Source: Melanopsichium pennsylvanicum (Eukaryota; Basidiomycota; Ustilaginomycetes; Ustilaginales). Taken from it: DNA of 64,000 bases. The stretch lies in the NCBI GenBank assembly GCA_900208305.1, contig OAPG01000001.1, positions 248,001-312,000 of the forward strand. The letters are read 5' to 3'. The notes beneath the pieces are model-generated. The model was not told where the DNA came from. It worked only from the letters and a program-made list of their open reading frames with translations, and made no database searches. This document shows, piece by piece, positions 49,820-61,318 of the stretch. The number at the start of each line of letters is the position of its first letter. Within the stretch, counting starts at the first letter, position 1. The position numbers and the translations under genes are program-made.

Positions 49820-51772
49820 ATGTTCTGCGCAAGTAAGTATTGCTCATCATGCATTGGTGGTCTCCGAGATGCCTTGCAGCTGCTGATAAATTGTGCCTTC
49901 ATCTTGCTATGTTATGTCAACGACAGTCTCTGGAGAGCCACCAAAAGTGCCAGTCGTATCTAAGAAGAGCGGCCTCGTGTACGAGCAGCGACTTATACAC
50001 AAGTATATCAACGATAACGGCAAAGATCCTGTCACAGGAGATGTGCTCGGACTGGAGGATATCATCGAAATCAAGTCAAGTAAGTAAAGTAGCTTCGACA
50101 TAGGCTCGCGACGATGTGGAATTGGCAAGCAGCCGGTCCAAAGGATGAAATCGCTTTCTCAAAAACTACATATCAACTAGAAGCTGTTGATGAGCCTTCG
50201 GGCCACGACTATACCACGAGTTCTGACACTACCAATCAAAAGCCACGAGTTCTGCATCGTTGTGTGATCCTAGATCTCTTGTTATTTGCGCTAGATTTTG
50301 CATGCTGACAGTCTAATGTGCTTGACCTTGCCCTATTAGATCCCAAGACCGCAGTTCCGCGACCACCACAACACAGCTCCATCCCCTCCTTGCTTACATC
50401 CTTGCAAAATGAATACGATGCGATCATTCTCGAAACATTCACACTCAAGAAGCATTACGACAACTTGCGGCAAGAGCTTGCTCATGCACTCTACGCTAAC
50501 GATGCATCCGCACGTGTCATCGCACGGTTGTTGAACGAGCGGGACCAGGCACGTGAAGCGCTAGCCAACATTCAGGGAACTATTGGCGCTGGTCCGTCCA
50601 CTTCGCGAGCGGCGCAAGACGTCGAAATGACCGATTCAGCCCCCACCGAGGACCATGCAGCTGCCATCGGAAACGGTCCGCCAGCCGACATCGTAGACAT
50701 CATCGAAACCACTGCACAGAGCCTATCCAAGCAGCGAAAGGCAAAGTCGAAGCGCAAGGCGCCCGAAGGCTACGCAACACAAGAGTCGGTTGGCGGGTTC
50801 ACAGAGGTTCAGAACCTACCGTCCATGCACCATGCCAAGCCAGCCGGTGTGTCTTGTGTGGCGCTTTCGGCAGATGGCAACGTGCTCGTCACTGGCGGTA
50901 ACGACAAAAATGTTCAGGTGTACGACAGGAAGGAAGACCAAGTGCTTGCAACGCTCAAAGGTCACACAAAGCGCATCATACACGTTGCGATCACAGGAGT
51001 CTCAAACGCACCTGTCGGAGTAGACGCTGCTGGCGACAGTTCGCTGCCCGCCTACATAGTCTCCGCTTCCGAAGATGGCAAGGTCAAAGTCTGGCAGCCA
51101 ACCGGTGCAACTGGGCCCAAGTCACAAGCTTATGCCCTCTCATCCACTGTCGATGGGCACAATGGCGAAGTTACCGGCATTGACATCCACCCTTCGGGAC
51201 AGTTCTTCGGCACTGCTGGTCGCGATGGAACCCTCACCCTCCGCTCTCTTTCCGATGGCTCTGAGCTGCTCCGCATCGATCCCGAACTTGGCGACACTTA
51301 CGAATCTTTCGCATTCCATCCTGATGGTCAGCTAGCAGCAACCGGCACGTCCACCGGCGCCATTCGTATCTGGGATGTCAAATCATCCTCCAAGGCATCC
51401 ACTCTCCAAACCGAGCTGCCTGGCCGCGTGACGTCCCTTCACTTTAGCGAAAATGGATACTATCTCGCAGCAGCCTCTGATCAAGGAAAGCATGTCGAGG
51501 TCTGGGATTTGCGCAAGCTCTCTGTTGTCGCCAAACTCACCGTTGAGGAGGATGGAAAGGCTGGTGTAGCAAGTGTCAAGTTTGACCCAAGCTTGCAGTT
51601 CTTGGCGGTCGCAACAGACGCAGTGAACGTGTACGCAAACAAGTCGTGGCACCATCTGATCAAGGTTGAGGGTGCAGAGAAGCTGACAGGGCTAGCGTGG
51701 GATGGAAGGAATGGAAATATTGTCGTTTCAAGTCTCGATAGGACTGTACGCACGATCGGCCTTGCTGTCTGA
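49820..51772 (+). CDS. PRP19: Pre-mRNA-processing factor 19 (U-box E3 ligase)
   Basis: Model: 49820-49832, 49927-50079, 50340-51772, 532 residues; introns of 94 and 260 bp, all GT..AG and in frame. Exon 1 is only 13 bases (ATG TTC TGC GCA A). Joining it gives MFCAISGEPP, then the U-box (VVSKKSGLVYEQRLIHKYI, DPVTGDVLG), residues about 1-55. The segment KTAVPRPPQHSSIP then leads into the coiled-coil (about 70-135). A linker precedes the C-terminal WD40 propeller (about 200-530; repeated VTGGNDK, VSASEDGKVKVW, GTAGRDGTLTL, ATGTSTGAIRIW, AAASDQGKHVEVW, VVSSLDRTVRT). Prp19 is a homotetrameric ubiquitin ligase at the core of the spliceosomal NineTeen complex and also acts in DNA repair. Domain order and length match orthologues. 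Confidence 0.95.
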
Positions 51773-54700
51773 TCGGGTAAAAAAAAAGTAATTGTACCCC
51801 TTGCTGTCTCAATATGTGTCCACGAAAAGGCACTTACGCAGAGTTTGGTGCAAGCACCGTGAATGATCGTCATGGACGTGCTGTTCGCATACAGATGGTC
51901 CCGAAAGCGATGAGAAAGAGCAATAGCCGTGCTTTGTTTGTGGATGCATTCTATTTCCGGGTTTTGATCTAGAAAAAATAAAAATATATTGCAACAAGTC
52001 GACCAGCGGTCTAGGTACAAACAATCTGGCGAAACAGTATACAATGTGTGTGCCAAAAATTGAGCCTAGCAAATGAGACCTCGATGCTGTGCTTTTTAAG
52101 CCCCGGGGACGGATTGCATGAGCCAACGATTCTCCTCCCGCGTGATTGTGTTTAGTTGCATCTTTGCATATGACATGTCATCGGTCCTTTGGAAGCTGCA
52201 ACGTATTTGGCCGATGTACGAACGAGTCGTGTGCTTTTCAGAGAACATAAAAGCGGGATCTCAAGAAAAACCTCCGATGATTGGTTAAAATTCTTACGCA
52301 AGGCGAAGGTGGTTTGACACTCCGCTCATCAGCCGAGTAAGCAGGGCCAAAAAGCAGAAATAGGTGGAGTCTCGAAGAACGAGAATCACCTAAATTCGAC
52401 TACGACTAACGCTCAAACGGTCTTCCATGTTCTAAACAAGGACAAAATGGTATCAGGATGTAAATATCATCTGCCACCATCTCGTGTACACGTAGAATGC
52501 CAAAAAGCAGTAGCGGGATTGATAATGGGATGAAAGCGGTTCAGGAATTATGCCGACCTTGGCTGCACTCTTGAATACTTGCCCTGGACACAAGTTTGCA
52601 TTTGTAAGCTGATCAGACTTGAAGAGTATTCCACGAGAGCCTACGTTGTCCAAATAATGATCGCCGCGGAGTCGCGGATTGCGTTTCCGGGTCGGAGAAT
52701 TTTTTTGGGTCGAAACAAAGCGAGATTTGCGATCAAACAGGCAGCTTCAAAATTCTAAAGAAAAATTCAACAAAACGAATCAGGGTAAGTTAGCTATTTT
52801 CGAATTTCGGAAAAGATGACGAACTTGGGAAAGGAGAGAAAAACAAACAACGTCACCACCAATGACTAAAGTTTGTCTTGAGAATGGCCCACTATCAGCC
52901 ATGTGGCCTAATATCAAATTAACGGCCGGGTTGAAAAGCAAGGCCCTAGCCGAGCTTCTAAATAATGCTCGATTCGCAACCGAGCTTTCAGCCGCGACTT
53001 CTGGTTCTATAGCAAGGAACTGTGTTTGGCAATCCAGACGATCAGCACTGTAACCACGGTGCCAGTTTTCATGTCAGCGCTGGGAAGAGCTGCCGAATCA
53101 TTTTGTTATTATACTCAGAACGCTCTAATGTAATTAACTAAATGACGTTTGGGTCTCATACTCCGGGATGGATGCGACCGAGCTAGCTATGCTGACATCG
53201 ATCAGCTAGTGTGACGAAACGCACGAACTGCTCTGACGTATCCTCAGATGGTGGCGAATACGCATGAACATTCCAGAAGAGGCTCACAGATTCAGATCGC
53301 TTAAGTTGTTCGTCATGTACACTTGAGCTGCCCTAAAGGTCCAAATGCCATTCACAGGGCTTGCTATCGTTGGTTCCATTTGCCGGCTTTTCGTATGGCA
53401 GATGTTCAGAAGTGTATTGGCAACTTTCGTGACTCGGAGCAACTTCATCATTTAATCGCCGCTCAACACGACCCACTGTGGATCGGTAGATTCAACCTTG
53501 TTCACACGCTGCTCATCGGGCGGAGCCAGTCCAAGATGAGCCGACCAATTGCTCACCCGCTACTTTCCGAGCCTTGCCAATGGCTCGGCGTTGCCGAGTG
53601 CGCAGCTCGCACCCTGCATGCAAAATCGTTTCGCAGAAAGATCTCTTCCCATGTGAGGTCATAAAGGGCTCCTTGTCCTGTTCACAATCGTCGACATGAC
53701 TGCGATGCAGGTTAAGGTCCGTCTGCGAAGCAATTGCTAGGCTCGGGATACGCTAATTTGCATTTAGCAAGGAAACCCAAAACAGCTCCGCAGCTCCGAC
53801 TCCAAGACAGCTGCGTGGAATCGGCTGGTGTCGAAAACGCCATCGTCTATTTGACTGCAACCGTGGCTTGAGGAGTTGCCTTTTCCTTGTAAACAGAAGA
53901 GCAGAAATCAAGCAGAAATCCACATTCTTAAATCTTTTGGCGCGTTCCCCTGCCATTTGTGAAAAAAAATACGTCCACATCTAACCAAAAAAGTATATTT
54001 TGATCTTGTATAGGGATAGGGTTGTTCAGGGTTGGTTTTAGGGCTAAAGTTGGGTTTTAAGGAAATACAATATTGTAATGACTTAGTGACTTGTCTATCC
54101 TCATCTTAATGGAGAAGTGCTGACCTGAGAAGCACTACTAAGGAAACGTAAAATAAACCTGAGATTCGCGTTTCAGAAGCAGTGCAAAGAAAAATAGGCA
54201 TCTTGAAAATTTGAAAAGTGTGGTAACGAGCGCGTTTAATTCTCGTGCAGGACGACGGTCGCTTGCTCCGACGCAGCACGCACACTGGAGACGTCGCTTA
54301 GAGCACTCTAACTAAAAATCACCGCTGCTTTCATGGCATGCAAATAGTTCACATTGAGGTCGATTAACTATACTCTAGATTTTGCAGGGCTTGCCTCTTG
54401 GGCCCACATTCCGCACTAACTTAGGCACAGAGCTTGGGTCAGGCCCGTCAGATGCTGTGGGCTCTAGTTACAGTGGAGAAACTTGTCTGACCTCACCACC
54501 GTCAGCATCCGTTCCCTTGAACTACATCCATCCTCCCAGCACCTTCCGGGCTTGCCCACACTGTGGCACACTGTGGTTTTACACTGTGGACCATTCTCAC
54601 CCCACAAATCAAGAAAACAGCACTAACATTCCCAACCTTCATATCGCCGACGTCGGACTCTTCCGACTTACGCCGTATTATCGCAACTGCCGATCATTTT

Positions 54701-55070
54701 AGCAGGCCCTTGTTCGAGCCAATCGACCCTTCCGCTGTGAAGGAAAATATCGTCAGCATTTTCACCTAGACTTTGAAAAGCCACGACTTCATCTGCATTC
54801 TAACTTTGCTCTGGACTCGACCGTTGCTTTCTGACTTGACTCCGTAAAAACCGACGGGCATTAGCGAACCTTCTGCCCCTAAGTTGAGCTCAGGACCATC
54901 ACTCTCCTGCGGCGCGCATCATCTCAGAGCCTCCATCCCAAACTGATTTCGTCCGCTTTCGGCGCTGCAGGCTAGCCGATTGCTCTGGCCGCCCAAAGGG
55001 CTGATCCATATTTGCTGGCCGCTTTTCAGATCATCGGCCAGCCAGCGACTGCGCCGTTCTCCGTCTCATA
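51773..55070. other. Gene-free 3.3-kb spacer PRP19 / Zn2Cys6 factor
   Basis: The longest gene-free stretch here. It holds AT-rich patches and a telomere-like G-rich tract at 54010-54058. Short frames (e.g. 52862-53053, 53323-53664, 54382-54702) have no domain. The last kilobase is pyrimidine-rich and fits a long promoter and leader for the transcription factor. Confidence 0.55.
54010..54058. repeat. Degenerate telomere-like G-rich tract
   Basis: Five GGG runs in about 42 bases (54013, 54019, 54029, 54041, 54052), most preceded by TA or TTA as in TTAGGG, with irregular spacing. It is internal and single. Whether it is an old telomere insertion or chance G-rich DNA cannot be told. Confidence 0.6.
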
Positions 55071-58000
55071 ATGCAATACAATCAAGCAATGATCCCGCCT
55101 AGCATGGCGCAGCAGGCTGAGTCTATGTACAATCAACATATTCTGGCTTCGACCTCCAACTATTCCGAAATGCCAATGCACACCATGCCTCAACAACAAG
55201 GTACGCCCTCTTCGTATTCTAATAACGACATGTCTGGGCATGCGGCCGACACTTCCATCGACACCACAAACCATGACGACGATGAGAATGCTGGTAAGCG
55301 AAGAAGAGTGCAGAGAGCTTGCGATGTAAGTTGCTTTTTCCGTTATCTTCAAACTTCATAGAATTTTGCCAGACACACATGCTCATCTTCTTAACACCCA
55401 CGTATCACGTGGTGGCAACAGACATGTCGAAAAAAGAAAGTTCGCTGTGATGGTCTGCAGCCTGAAAAGGGCGCTTGTTCGAATTGGTAAGCGACTTTGT
55501 ACATGTATTCGTTTCTGGATTTAGTAGCCTCTGGCTGACTTCTAAAGATATACGCCCCTCTTTGCTTACTTTCACGCCCTCAAGCGCCAACTATGGATAC
55601 GAGTGCACCTTTGTCGACGCTGCACGAAAGCGCGCACCTCCACGAAGCTATGTAGAAGCCATCGAAGCCCGCATTGTCAAAATGGAGCAGCTCATTGCTT
55701 CCCTTGCACCAGGCGTCGACTTCACTGACCGTATCGGTAAGCCAATTCGCAGGCCTGACGAAAAAGGGGACGAAGGCAACAACGATATGCATGCAGGACC
55801 GGAATCGACACCAGCCAAGCTTAACATTCCCCTCGCTGCCATCTCCCTCGATCGAGCCAACAGCCTTTGTGGCCATAGTGGGGCACTCTCGCAGATGCTG
55901 TCGCCTTCTCACGTCAAGTCGCACAACAATTCTGAATCCGAGATCAACACGGCTGACGAAGACTCAGAAGACGACATTGCCTTCATTGAGAGCCGATTTG
56001 GCGATGTTAACGTCAATCCACGGCCCTATGTTGCCTCTGCCACCCGGGCCACTTTCGACAGCAGTCAGACTGAGCGCATCATTCTTGGCGATCACAAGAA
56101 GGTCAGCTCCACCTCGAGCACTGCCCCCACGCACAAATTCATCGGTAAGGCTAGTGCCATGCATTCTTTACCACTCCTCGAGAGACTCAGCAGCAAGGAT
56201 ATAGCTGATCTCGGCTTGAACCCCAAGGAGGCGCGACCAGAATATTGGACGGTCCCCTCCGGCTTCATTGATCCTCCTGGCGATCCAGCCAATGTCTCTT
56301 CCGTATGGCCCGAAAACGATCTCGCCGAGAAGCTCATTGACGCTTACTTTGGCCGCATGAATCGTGACTTCCCCGTCGTCAACGAGGCACAATATCGTCA
56401 CGAGTACATCAAACGCCCCGAGCTTCGTCAAGATCCCGAATGGCTGGCTCTATCTTTCTGCATCTTTATGGTCGGCAGTCTTTACGTCTTCGATGACAGG
56501 GTCAGAGCCGTTGCCGACGATGCCCACTCACGTGGCATGCATTGGTGGCAAGCTGCCAAGCTCCTAGTGTACCGCAATTATCGCGTTGCGAAGCCACTTG
56601 TTCAAGTCCAATGCATGTTGCTATCGACAATTTTCCAGCTCGGCCTTCCCATCGCTGCATCTTTAGCCTGGCTCCACCTGGGCGGCGCCATCCGGGTCTT
56701 GCTCGATATTGGCGCTCATCGCAAGCAAGCGGCCAAAAAACTTCGCATGTCCAGAATCGATCAAGAGACTTCGAAACGCATCTTCTGGGTTGCTTACAGT
56801 CTGGACCGCGAATTCGCTTCGAATCTTGGAAGGCCTATCATGCTCCAAGATGAAGATATCGACGTCGAGCTTCCCATCGAAATTGATGATGACCTTCTCT
56901 TCAACACTCCTGATGACCAGCCGCTGCCCAAGCAGCCTGCTGACAAGCCAGCGCTGATATATGGCTTCCTCTGTTCACTTCGGCTCGACGAAATCGTCGG
57001 TCGCACCCTCAAGACCGTGTACGCGCTGCATAAGACCAAGGTACGATTTGGTATTGCCTCCAAGGAATGGGACGAGAGGCTTGTTACCGAGATCGACTCG
57101 GCGCTCAACAACTGGCTCGATACGGTTCCGTCGCATCTCCGTTACGACCCCCACGAGACGAACGACGAGTGGCTGATGCAATCCTCGCTTCTGTACTCCA
57201 AATATTACAACTGTCAGCTCTTGGTGCATCGTCCCTTCATTCCGGTCAAGAAAAGCGCCAATGAGAACTCGATCCTCAACTTCCCCTCGCTCGCCATTTG
57301 CACCAATGCTGCACGGAGTATCAGTCATCTTCTTCAAAGTCTGAAGGACCGCGATCTGCAGATCCAGGGCGGTATCCTCGTGGCCTTCAGGTCGGTCTCT
57401 GCGAGCAGCATCCTTCTCATGGTTGTGTGGGGAGCCAAGCGCAGCGGAGGAAGAGTCTCAAGTTCTGCGTCGACGGACCTGCGTCGTTCCATCGACGTTT
57501 TGCAATCGATGGAGACGCACTGGCAGTTCTGCGGAAAGGCTGTTGACTTTCTCGAGTCGCTCATGGCTTCGACGCACGTCCTCGTTCCTCGCAGCTTCTC
57601 TCAGACCGAGCAGGGCACCAAGCGATCGCGGGACAGCCAAGCGTCGGAAGACGTGAGGGTTGAACATGAGGTTTCAGCAGCTCAGCCATCGAACAATGCA
57701 GCGAGAAACGAGGTCAATGATCCTCCTGGCAAAGCAAAGTCTGAGCTGCACGGCGAAGCGATCGTTGCACATTCAGGTAGCGCAAATGGTCAGCCACTAG
57801 CACCGGAAGCGCGACAGTTGCCCTTGTCTACATTGCAACTTGCTTCCATGACCCCCCAGTCCACTGAGCAGTCGCCTTCATCGGCAGGTAACAACGAGTG
57901 TACAGCAGCGGCGCAGACAGAGGCCGTCAACAACCAGGCAATGTTCGGTGACCCCTTTTGGCTGAGCACACCCCGGCCTGTTCCGCGTGGTCGCGTGTCG

Positions 58001-58504
58001 TCCGTGAGCTTTGCCTCTGGCATTGCCGCACCGCTCTCGTTCGGCCTCATGACGCCTTCAGCGTCTCACTGGGGCTCCAGTGGTGATGGATCTGACTATC
58101 TACAAGGTCCTCTTTCTCAAATGTCGAACTATCAAAGCGTGCCTGCGGTCACTCCTTCGATGTTTGACAACCTGCGACTGTCTGGCGGCTCGGATGAGTT
58201 CATGCCAGCCAACATTGGCGGCACGTCCGACATGTCCCAGTTTGGCTTCATGCCAAATCCTGGTGCTGGTCCAGGTGTGAATGGAGATGTGTTCAGCGGT
58301 CTGGATCAATATTTTGCCGGTCAGAATCAGGCAAATCCTGCGAATGGCGAGGGTCACGGCCAAAGTTCGCATGCAAACACGCCGCAGTCGGATGGTAGCA
58401 ACGGATTGGCGAGCTATGCGTTTGAGCTGTTGCAGAAGGAAAGTGTATGGAACCTGGATGACGAATCGCTGTCGTTCCTGCAGCAAAGAGGTCAAAGGCG
58501 ATGA
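55071..58504 (+). CDS. Zn2Cys6 fungal transcription factor
   Basis: Model: 55071-55325, 55422-55486, 55585-58504, 1079 residues; introns of 96 and 98 bp, GT..AG, in frame. The introns fall inside the zinc cluster. Joining them gives [33 protein letters not shown], with Cys84, 87, 94, 104, 107 and 114 (C-X2-C-X6-C-X9-C-X2-C-X6-C). A basic KRRR precedes it, and a coiled-coil-like helix (YVEAIEARIVKMEQLIASL, about 130-150) follows as dimerisation element. The fungal-specific transcription-factor middle domain spans about 340-620 (LIDAYFGRMNRDFPVVNE, AYSLDREFASNLGRP, NCQLLVHRPFIP). The C-terminal 300 residues are Ser/Gln/Gly/Asn-rich. It binds DNA in the nucleus and likely regulates metabolism; the target is unknown. 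Confidence 0.92.
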
Positions 58505-58778
58505 TGATGAGGTTGGCCGCCAATTTCGCGACGATAACAAGGAAGAGAGAAGGGCTCGACGGAAGAAGCGAGCAGCCGAGACGGTCCTATAATTTGTTTT
58601 CTGTATCTGTATGTAACTGTGAAGTTGTAATGACTTGCATCATGAACATGGCGCGACAATATCACATTTATGATTCTTGCTTTCAATGAAAAGGGACTAG
58701 ATCTCATAGACGTTGGCTGGGTGGCGACTCTCGAGCAAGTTAAGGGTATATAAGTTGTTGGAAGAATGCGAAAGGTGG

Positions 58779-60101
58779 TTAGATAACAAAGACGCGCGTT
58801 CTGCGCAGACCTCCTTGGCCAGTGGAGCCTCTGAGGCCTGTTGTAAGTGCAGGTGGATGTTTGCGTTGCAGTCGGGCGAAAGCCTCTTGGATGTGTGATG
58901 CGAGCAAAGGAGTTTCAAGGGTTGGTGGAAAGGTGAAGAGCGCACACAACTCGTCGTCGGTTGGTTTTGTTGTTTCCGTTTCTTGCGCTTCCGAATCAGC
59001 ATCTGCTTTGATAGGCGAGGTAAGCTTGCGGTCAATTGCAGTGGTCGCACTTTGGTCGACATCAACAACATCACTTGCGCAAACGATTTTTGGTTTCTTT
59101 TGTCCGCTACCCTCTCCAACATCGCTTACATGTTTTGTAACGTCAAATTTGCGCTTTCCTGACGCTGGTAAAGAGCTGCTTGATAAAGATGAGACCGAGT
59201 TCAAGGTCGAGGACAAAGTTGACACTTGACCTTGTTGTTTTTGTTCATCTGCTTTAACCCTCGCTACCTCCTGCTCTTCCAAGCCTTTCTTGATTGCCAC
59301 CGCTCCAACGCATAGTTCTCGTACCACCTCGAACGCCAAGAATCCAAGAATGTCGATGATATCGTCGTTGGGCTTGACGTCGAGGTAGGCGTTCGAGTTG
59401 ATGAATTCTCTGAATTTTTTGCTCTTTCTGAAGGTGAAACTTGCCTGTCTACACTCTGAGTAGTGAACGTATTCTTCTCTTGTCATGCGTCTTGTGGCTT
59501 CATCGGCATCCTTCAATCTCTGCATTGAAGCCTCGTGGGCCTCGAGGTCATCATCGTCCTCTTCTTCGTCGCCATCAGCATTCGGTAACGCAAGCACATG
59601 CTCAGAGTAGATTGAGCTGATCTCCCAAGGTAGACGAATTTTCATCTTGGTAGCCTTGACTCCGCCAGGACCGTCCATGGTCGTCGCATCGTCTAAAGCG
59701 TCCATTTCAGATGCACCGCCTGGTGCCCCTGCCGAATCACCAGAGTCTTTGGCGTTCTTGCGCACGTCTTTCCAGCTGAGATACGTGCGTAACCGATTGA
59801 CTTTGGCTCGGTCATAGCGGATGAGGAAGATGAGATCCTCAGGAGAGAGGTATTTAGATGCGCGCCGTTGTGCGAGGCGGCGGGACTGGATAATCATCTC
59901 GATGGTCTGACTGCGGACAATGTCTTCGACGAGCTTGGTGACTTCGGGCGCAGGATCCACAACGTCGGCAAAGACAAACATCATTTGGGATATCTCCACT
60001 TGGTAACGATATTCAGGAGCGGGGGCGTCGGAGGTGTCGGCGTCAGCCATACCGGGGCCTGGGAAGGATGATGAGGACGGGAGAGGTGGCTGTTTCGACA
60101 T
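58779..60101 (-). CDS. SPT3: SAGA complex subunit Spt3
   Basis: 440 residues, intronless. It is a subunit of the SAGA co-activator that helps place TBP at promoters. The N-terminal histone-fold at about 30-110 (YQVEISQMMFVFADVVDPAPEV, VEDIVRSQTIEMI, SKYLSPEDLIFLIRYDRAKVNRLRTYL) matches the TFIID-18-like half. WKDVRKNAK follows, then LPWEISSIYSEHV, then the second fold at about 215-275 (FREFINSNAYLDVKPNDDIIDILGFLAFE). A low-complexity stretch and a short C-terminal block (LFTFPPTLETPLLASHIQEA) finish the protein. The protein is about 100 residues longer than yeast Spt3 because of the acidic insert near 175-195 and the Ser-rich part. It is convergent with the transcription-factor gene, 274 bp apart. 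Confidence 0.93.
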   Translation of the reverse strand: MSKQPPLPSSSSFPGPGMADADTSDAPAPEYRYQVEISQMMFVFADVVDPAPEVTKLVEDIVRSQTIEMIIQSRRLAQRRASKYLSPEDLIFLIRYDRAKVNRLRTYLSWKDVRKNAKDSGDSAGAPGGASEMDALDDATTMDGPGGVKATKMKIRLPWEISSIYSEHVLALPNADGDEEEDDDDLEAHEASMQRLKDADEATRRMTREEYVHYSECRQASFTFRKSKKFREFINSNAYLDVKPNDDIIDILGFLAFEVVRELCVGAVAIKKGLEEQEVARVKADEQKQQGQVSTLSSTLNSVSSLSSSSLPASGKRKFDVTKHVSDVGEGSGQKKPKIVCASDVVDVDQSATTAIDRKLTSPIKADADSEAQETETTKPTDDELCALFTFPPTLETPLLASHIQEAFARLQRKHPPALTTGLRGSTGQGGLRRTRVFVI

Positions 60102-60417
60102 GATGACGGTTTGTGAGAAAAATGATGATCCAAGTGTTATTGGGAGGTCGGTGGTGCGAAGAACAAACTTGTGTCTCAGTGAGCTGGATCAAGGGCCTCG
60201 GCTGCACGCGAACCAAATCTTTGGGCAGATCAAAGGTGCACAGCAGACACGACTGGTAGCGGATGCGAGCATTATATTTATGGTGCCGAAGAAACTCAAA
60301 AAGATTCGGGTTGGTGATTGTGACGGCAAAGCTAAGCAAGTCAGTCTGCCCGAGCCTAATGCGGGGGAAGCACAGACACGAGAAAATAAGTGCTCTGTTA
60401 AATTCAGAGCGTACCAA

Positions 60418-60651
60418 TCCTTTAGTGTCGCTCCTACATGGACCACTGCCAAGGTCAACCTTCTTGCATGGGGAGCCAGCTCTTCGGTCGACTATTACGC
60501 GGACCTCATTATCAATTGGAACAAGGCTGCTGGAGGCAAATTAATCACCCATGCCTTTGACTGTATTTCGTCCGAGCACACGATCAGTACCATTGTCAAG
60601 CTCTTCTCGACTGCACCCAACACAAGTGAGTTTGGAGAAAACCGGGTGTAA
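60418..60651 (+). pseudogene. Relic of a zinc-type alcohol dehydrogenase/quinone reductase
   Basis: One open frame reads VNLLAWGASSSVDYYADL, which matches the start of the nucleotide-binding fold of fungal zinc-type ADH/enoyl-reductase proteins (usually I-W-G-G-S-S-S-V-G). It is followed directly by AAGGKLITHAFDCISSEHTI, which in intact relatives lies about 45-50 residues further on. The part between is missing, and no start codon, N-terminal catalytic domain or C-terminus is present. It is best read as an eroded fragment with an internal deletion. A short genuine gene is unlikely because the fold would be incomplete. Confidence 0.5.
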
Positions 60652-61197
60652 CAGCGTTCACAACGATAAGAAAGAGTTCGGTAAGAAGCGGCTAAAGTAG
60701 GTGCTACCTACAGTGACTTCGCAGACGACACTCAATATTAGAACCCTGCCAAGGCGGTTAAGATTTGCACAGTGTGATTCAGTGAACGGAATATGACTTT
60801 CCGGTTGGACGATAAGCTAGCAAGGTGAACTGGTGTAATCTTGAGTGTTTTATAGATTTCCAAGCCTGACACTGGGGATGGCATGTCATGGCTTGATGAT
60901 ATGATGATGATTTCGCCCGTAAAAGCCGATTTTAGCCGCTGGCGACTTGAGTTCCTGCTGTTAAAATTTGTTTTTAACGACGTTTGTTGATTGAAGCTTG
61001 AATTCAAAAAGCTAAGTGATGGCCGCGTCAACTTGGCGCACTGATTGATTTTAAATACAAGATTTAAACACACAAAGCAGGCAGAAGCTTTTGGACTCGA
61101 ACAATGCAGGCTGTGGCAGTTTTTTTCTGAAATTTTTTTCGAGTCGTGTTGATCTCCGAAAGAGCAAAAAAAGGCGCTTTTCCCGCTCTTATCGGTC

Positions 61198-61203
61198 TGA
61201 CTC
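61198..61203 (+). promoter_or_regulatory. Possible Gcn4/Cpc1-type element
   Basis: TGACTC, the Gcn4/CpcA core, 121 bp upstream of the BAT start and 43 bp before a TATATA. Branched-chain aminotransferase genes are classical targets of general amino-acid control in yeast, which supports but does not prove the call. Confidence 0.35.
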
Positions 61204-61245
61204 GTTTGTGCGCTTGGCTGCATTCTTGTTTCAAAACGCATTCCA

Positions 61246-61253
61246 TTATATAG
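61246..61253 (+). promoter_or_regulatory. TATA-like element
   Basis: TTATATAG, 73 bp before the BAT start codon at 61319, a reasonable TATA position. Confidence 0.4.
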
Positions 61254-61318
61254 ACCAACACCAACTCACCTTGGAATCGCTCTCTATCTTACAAGAACTC
61301 GTTCGCTTCCTCGCCATC

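Larger units (their letters stand above)
60102..61318. other. Spacer SPT3 / BAT with a gene relic and BAT promoter
   Basis: 1.2 kb between divergent starts. It contains a decayed dehydrogenase fragment (60418-60651) and, near the right end, a TGACTC and a TATATA before the BAT start. Otherwise no supported gene. Confidence 0.55.

Noticed and set aside
53323..53664. 113-residue forward frame in the 3.3-kb spacer
   Set aside because: No motif, no signal peptide, and no splice support.
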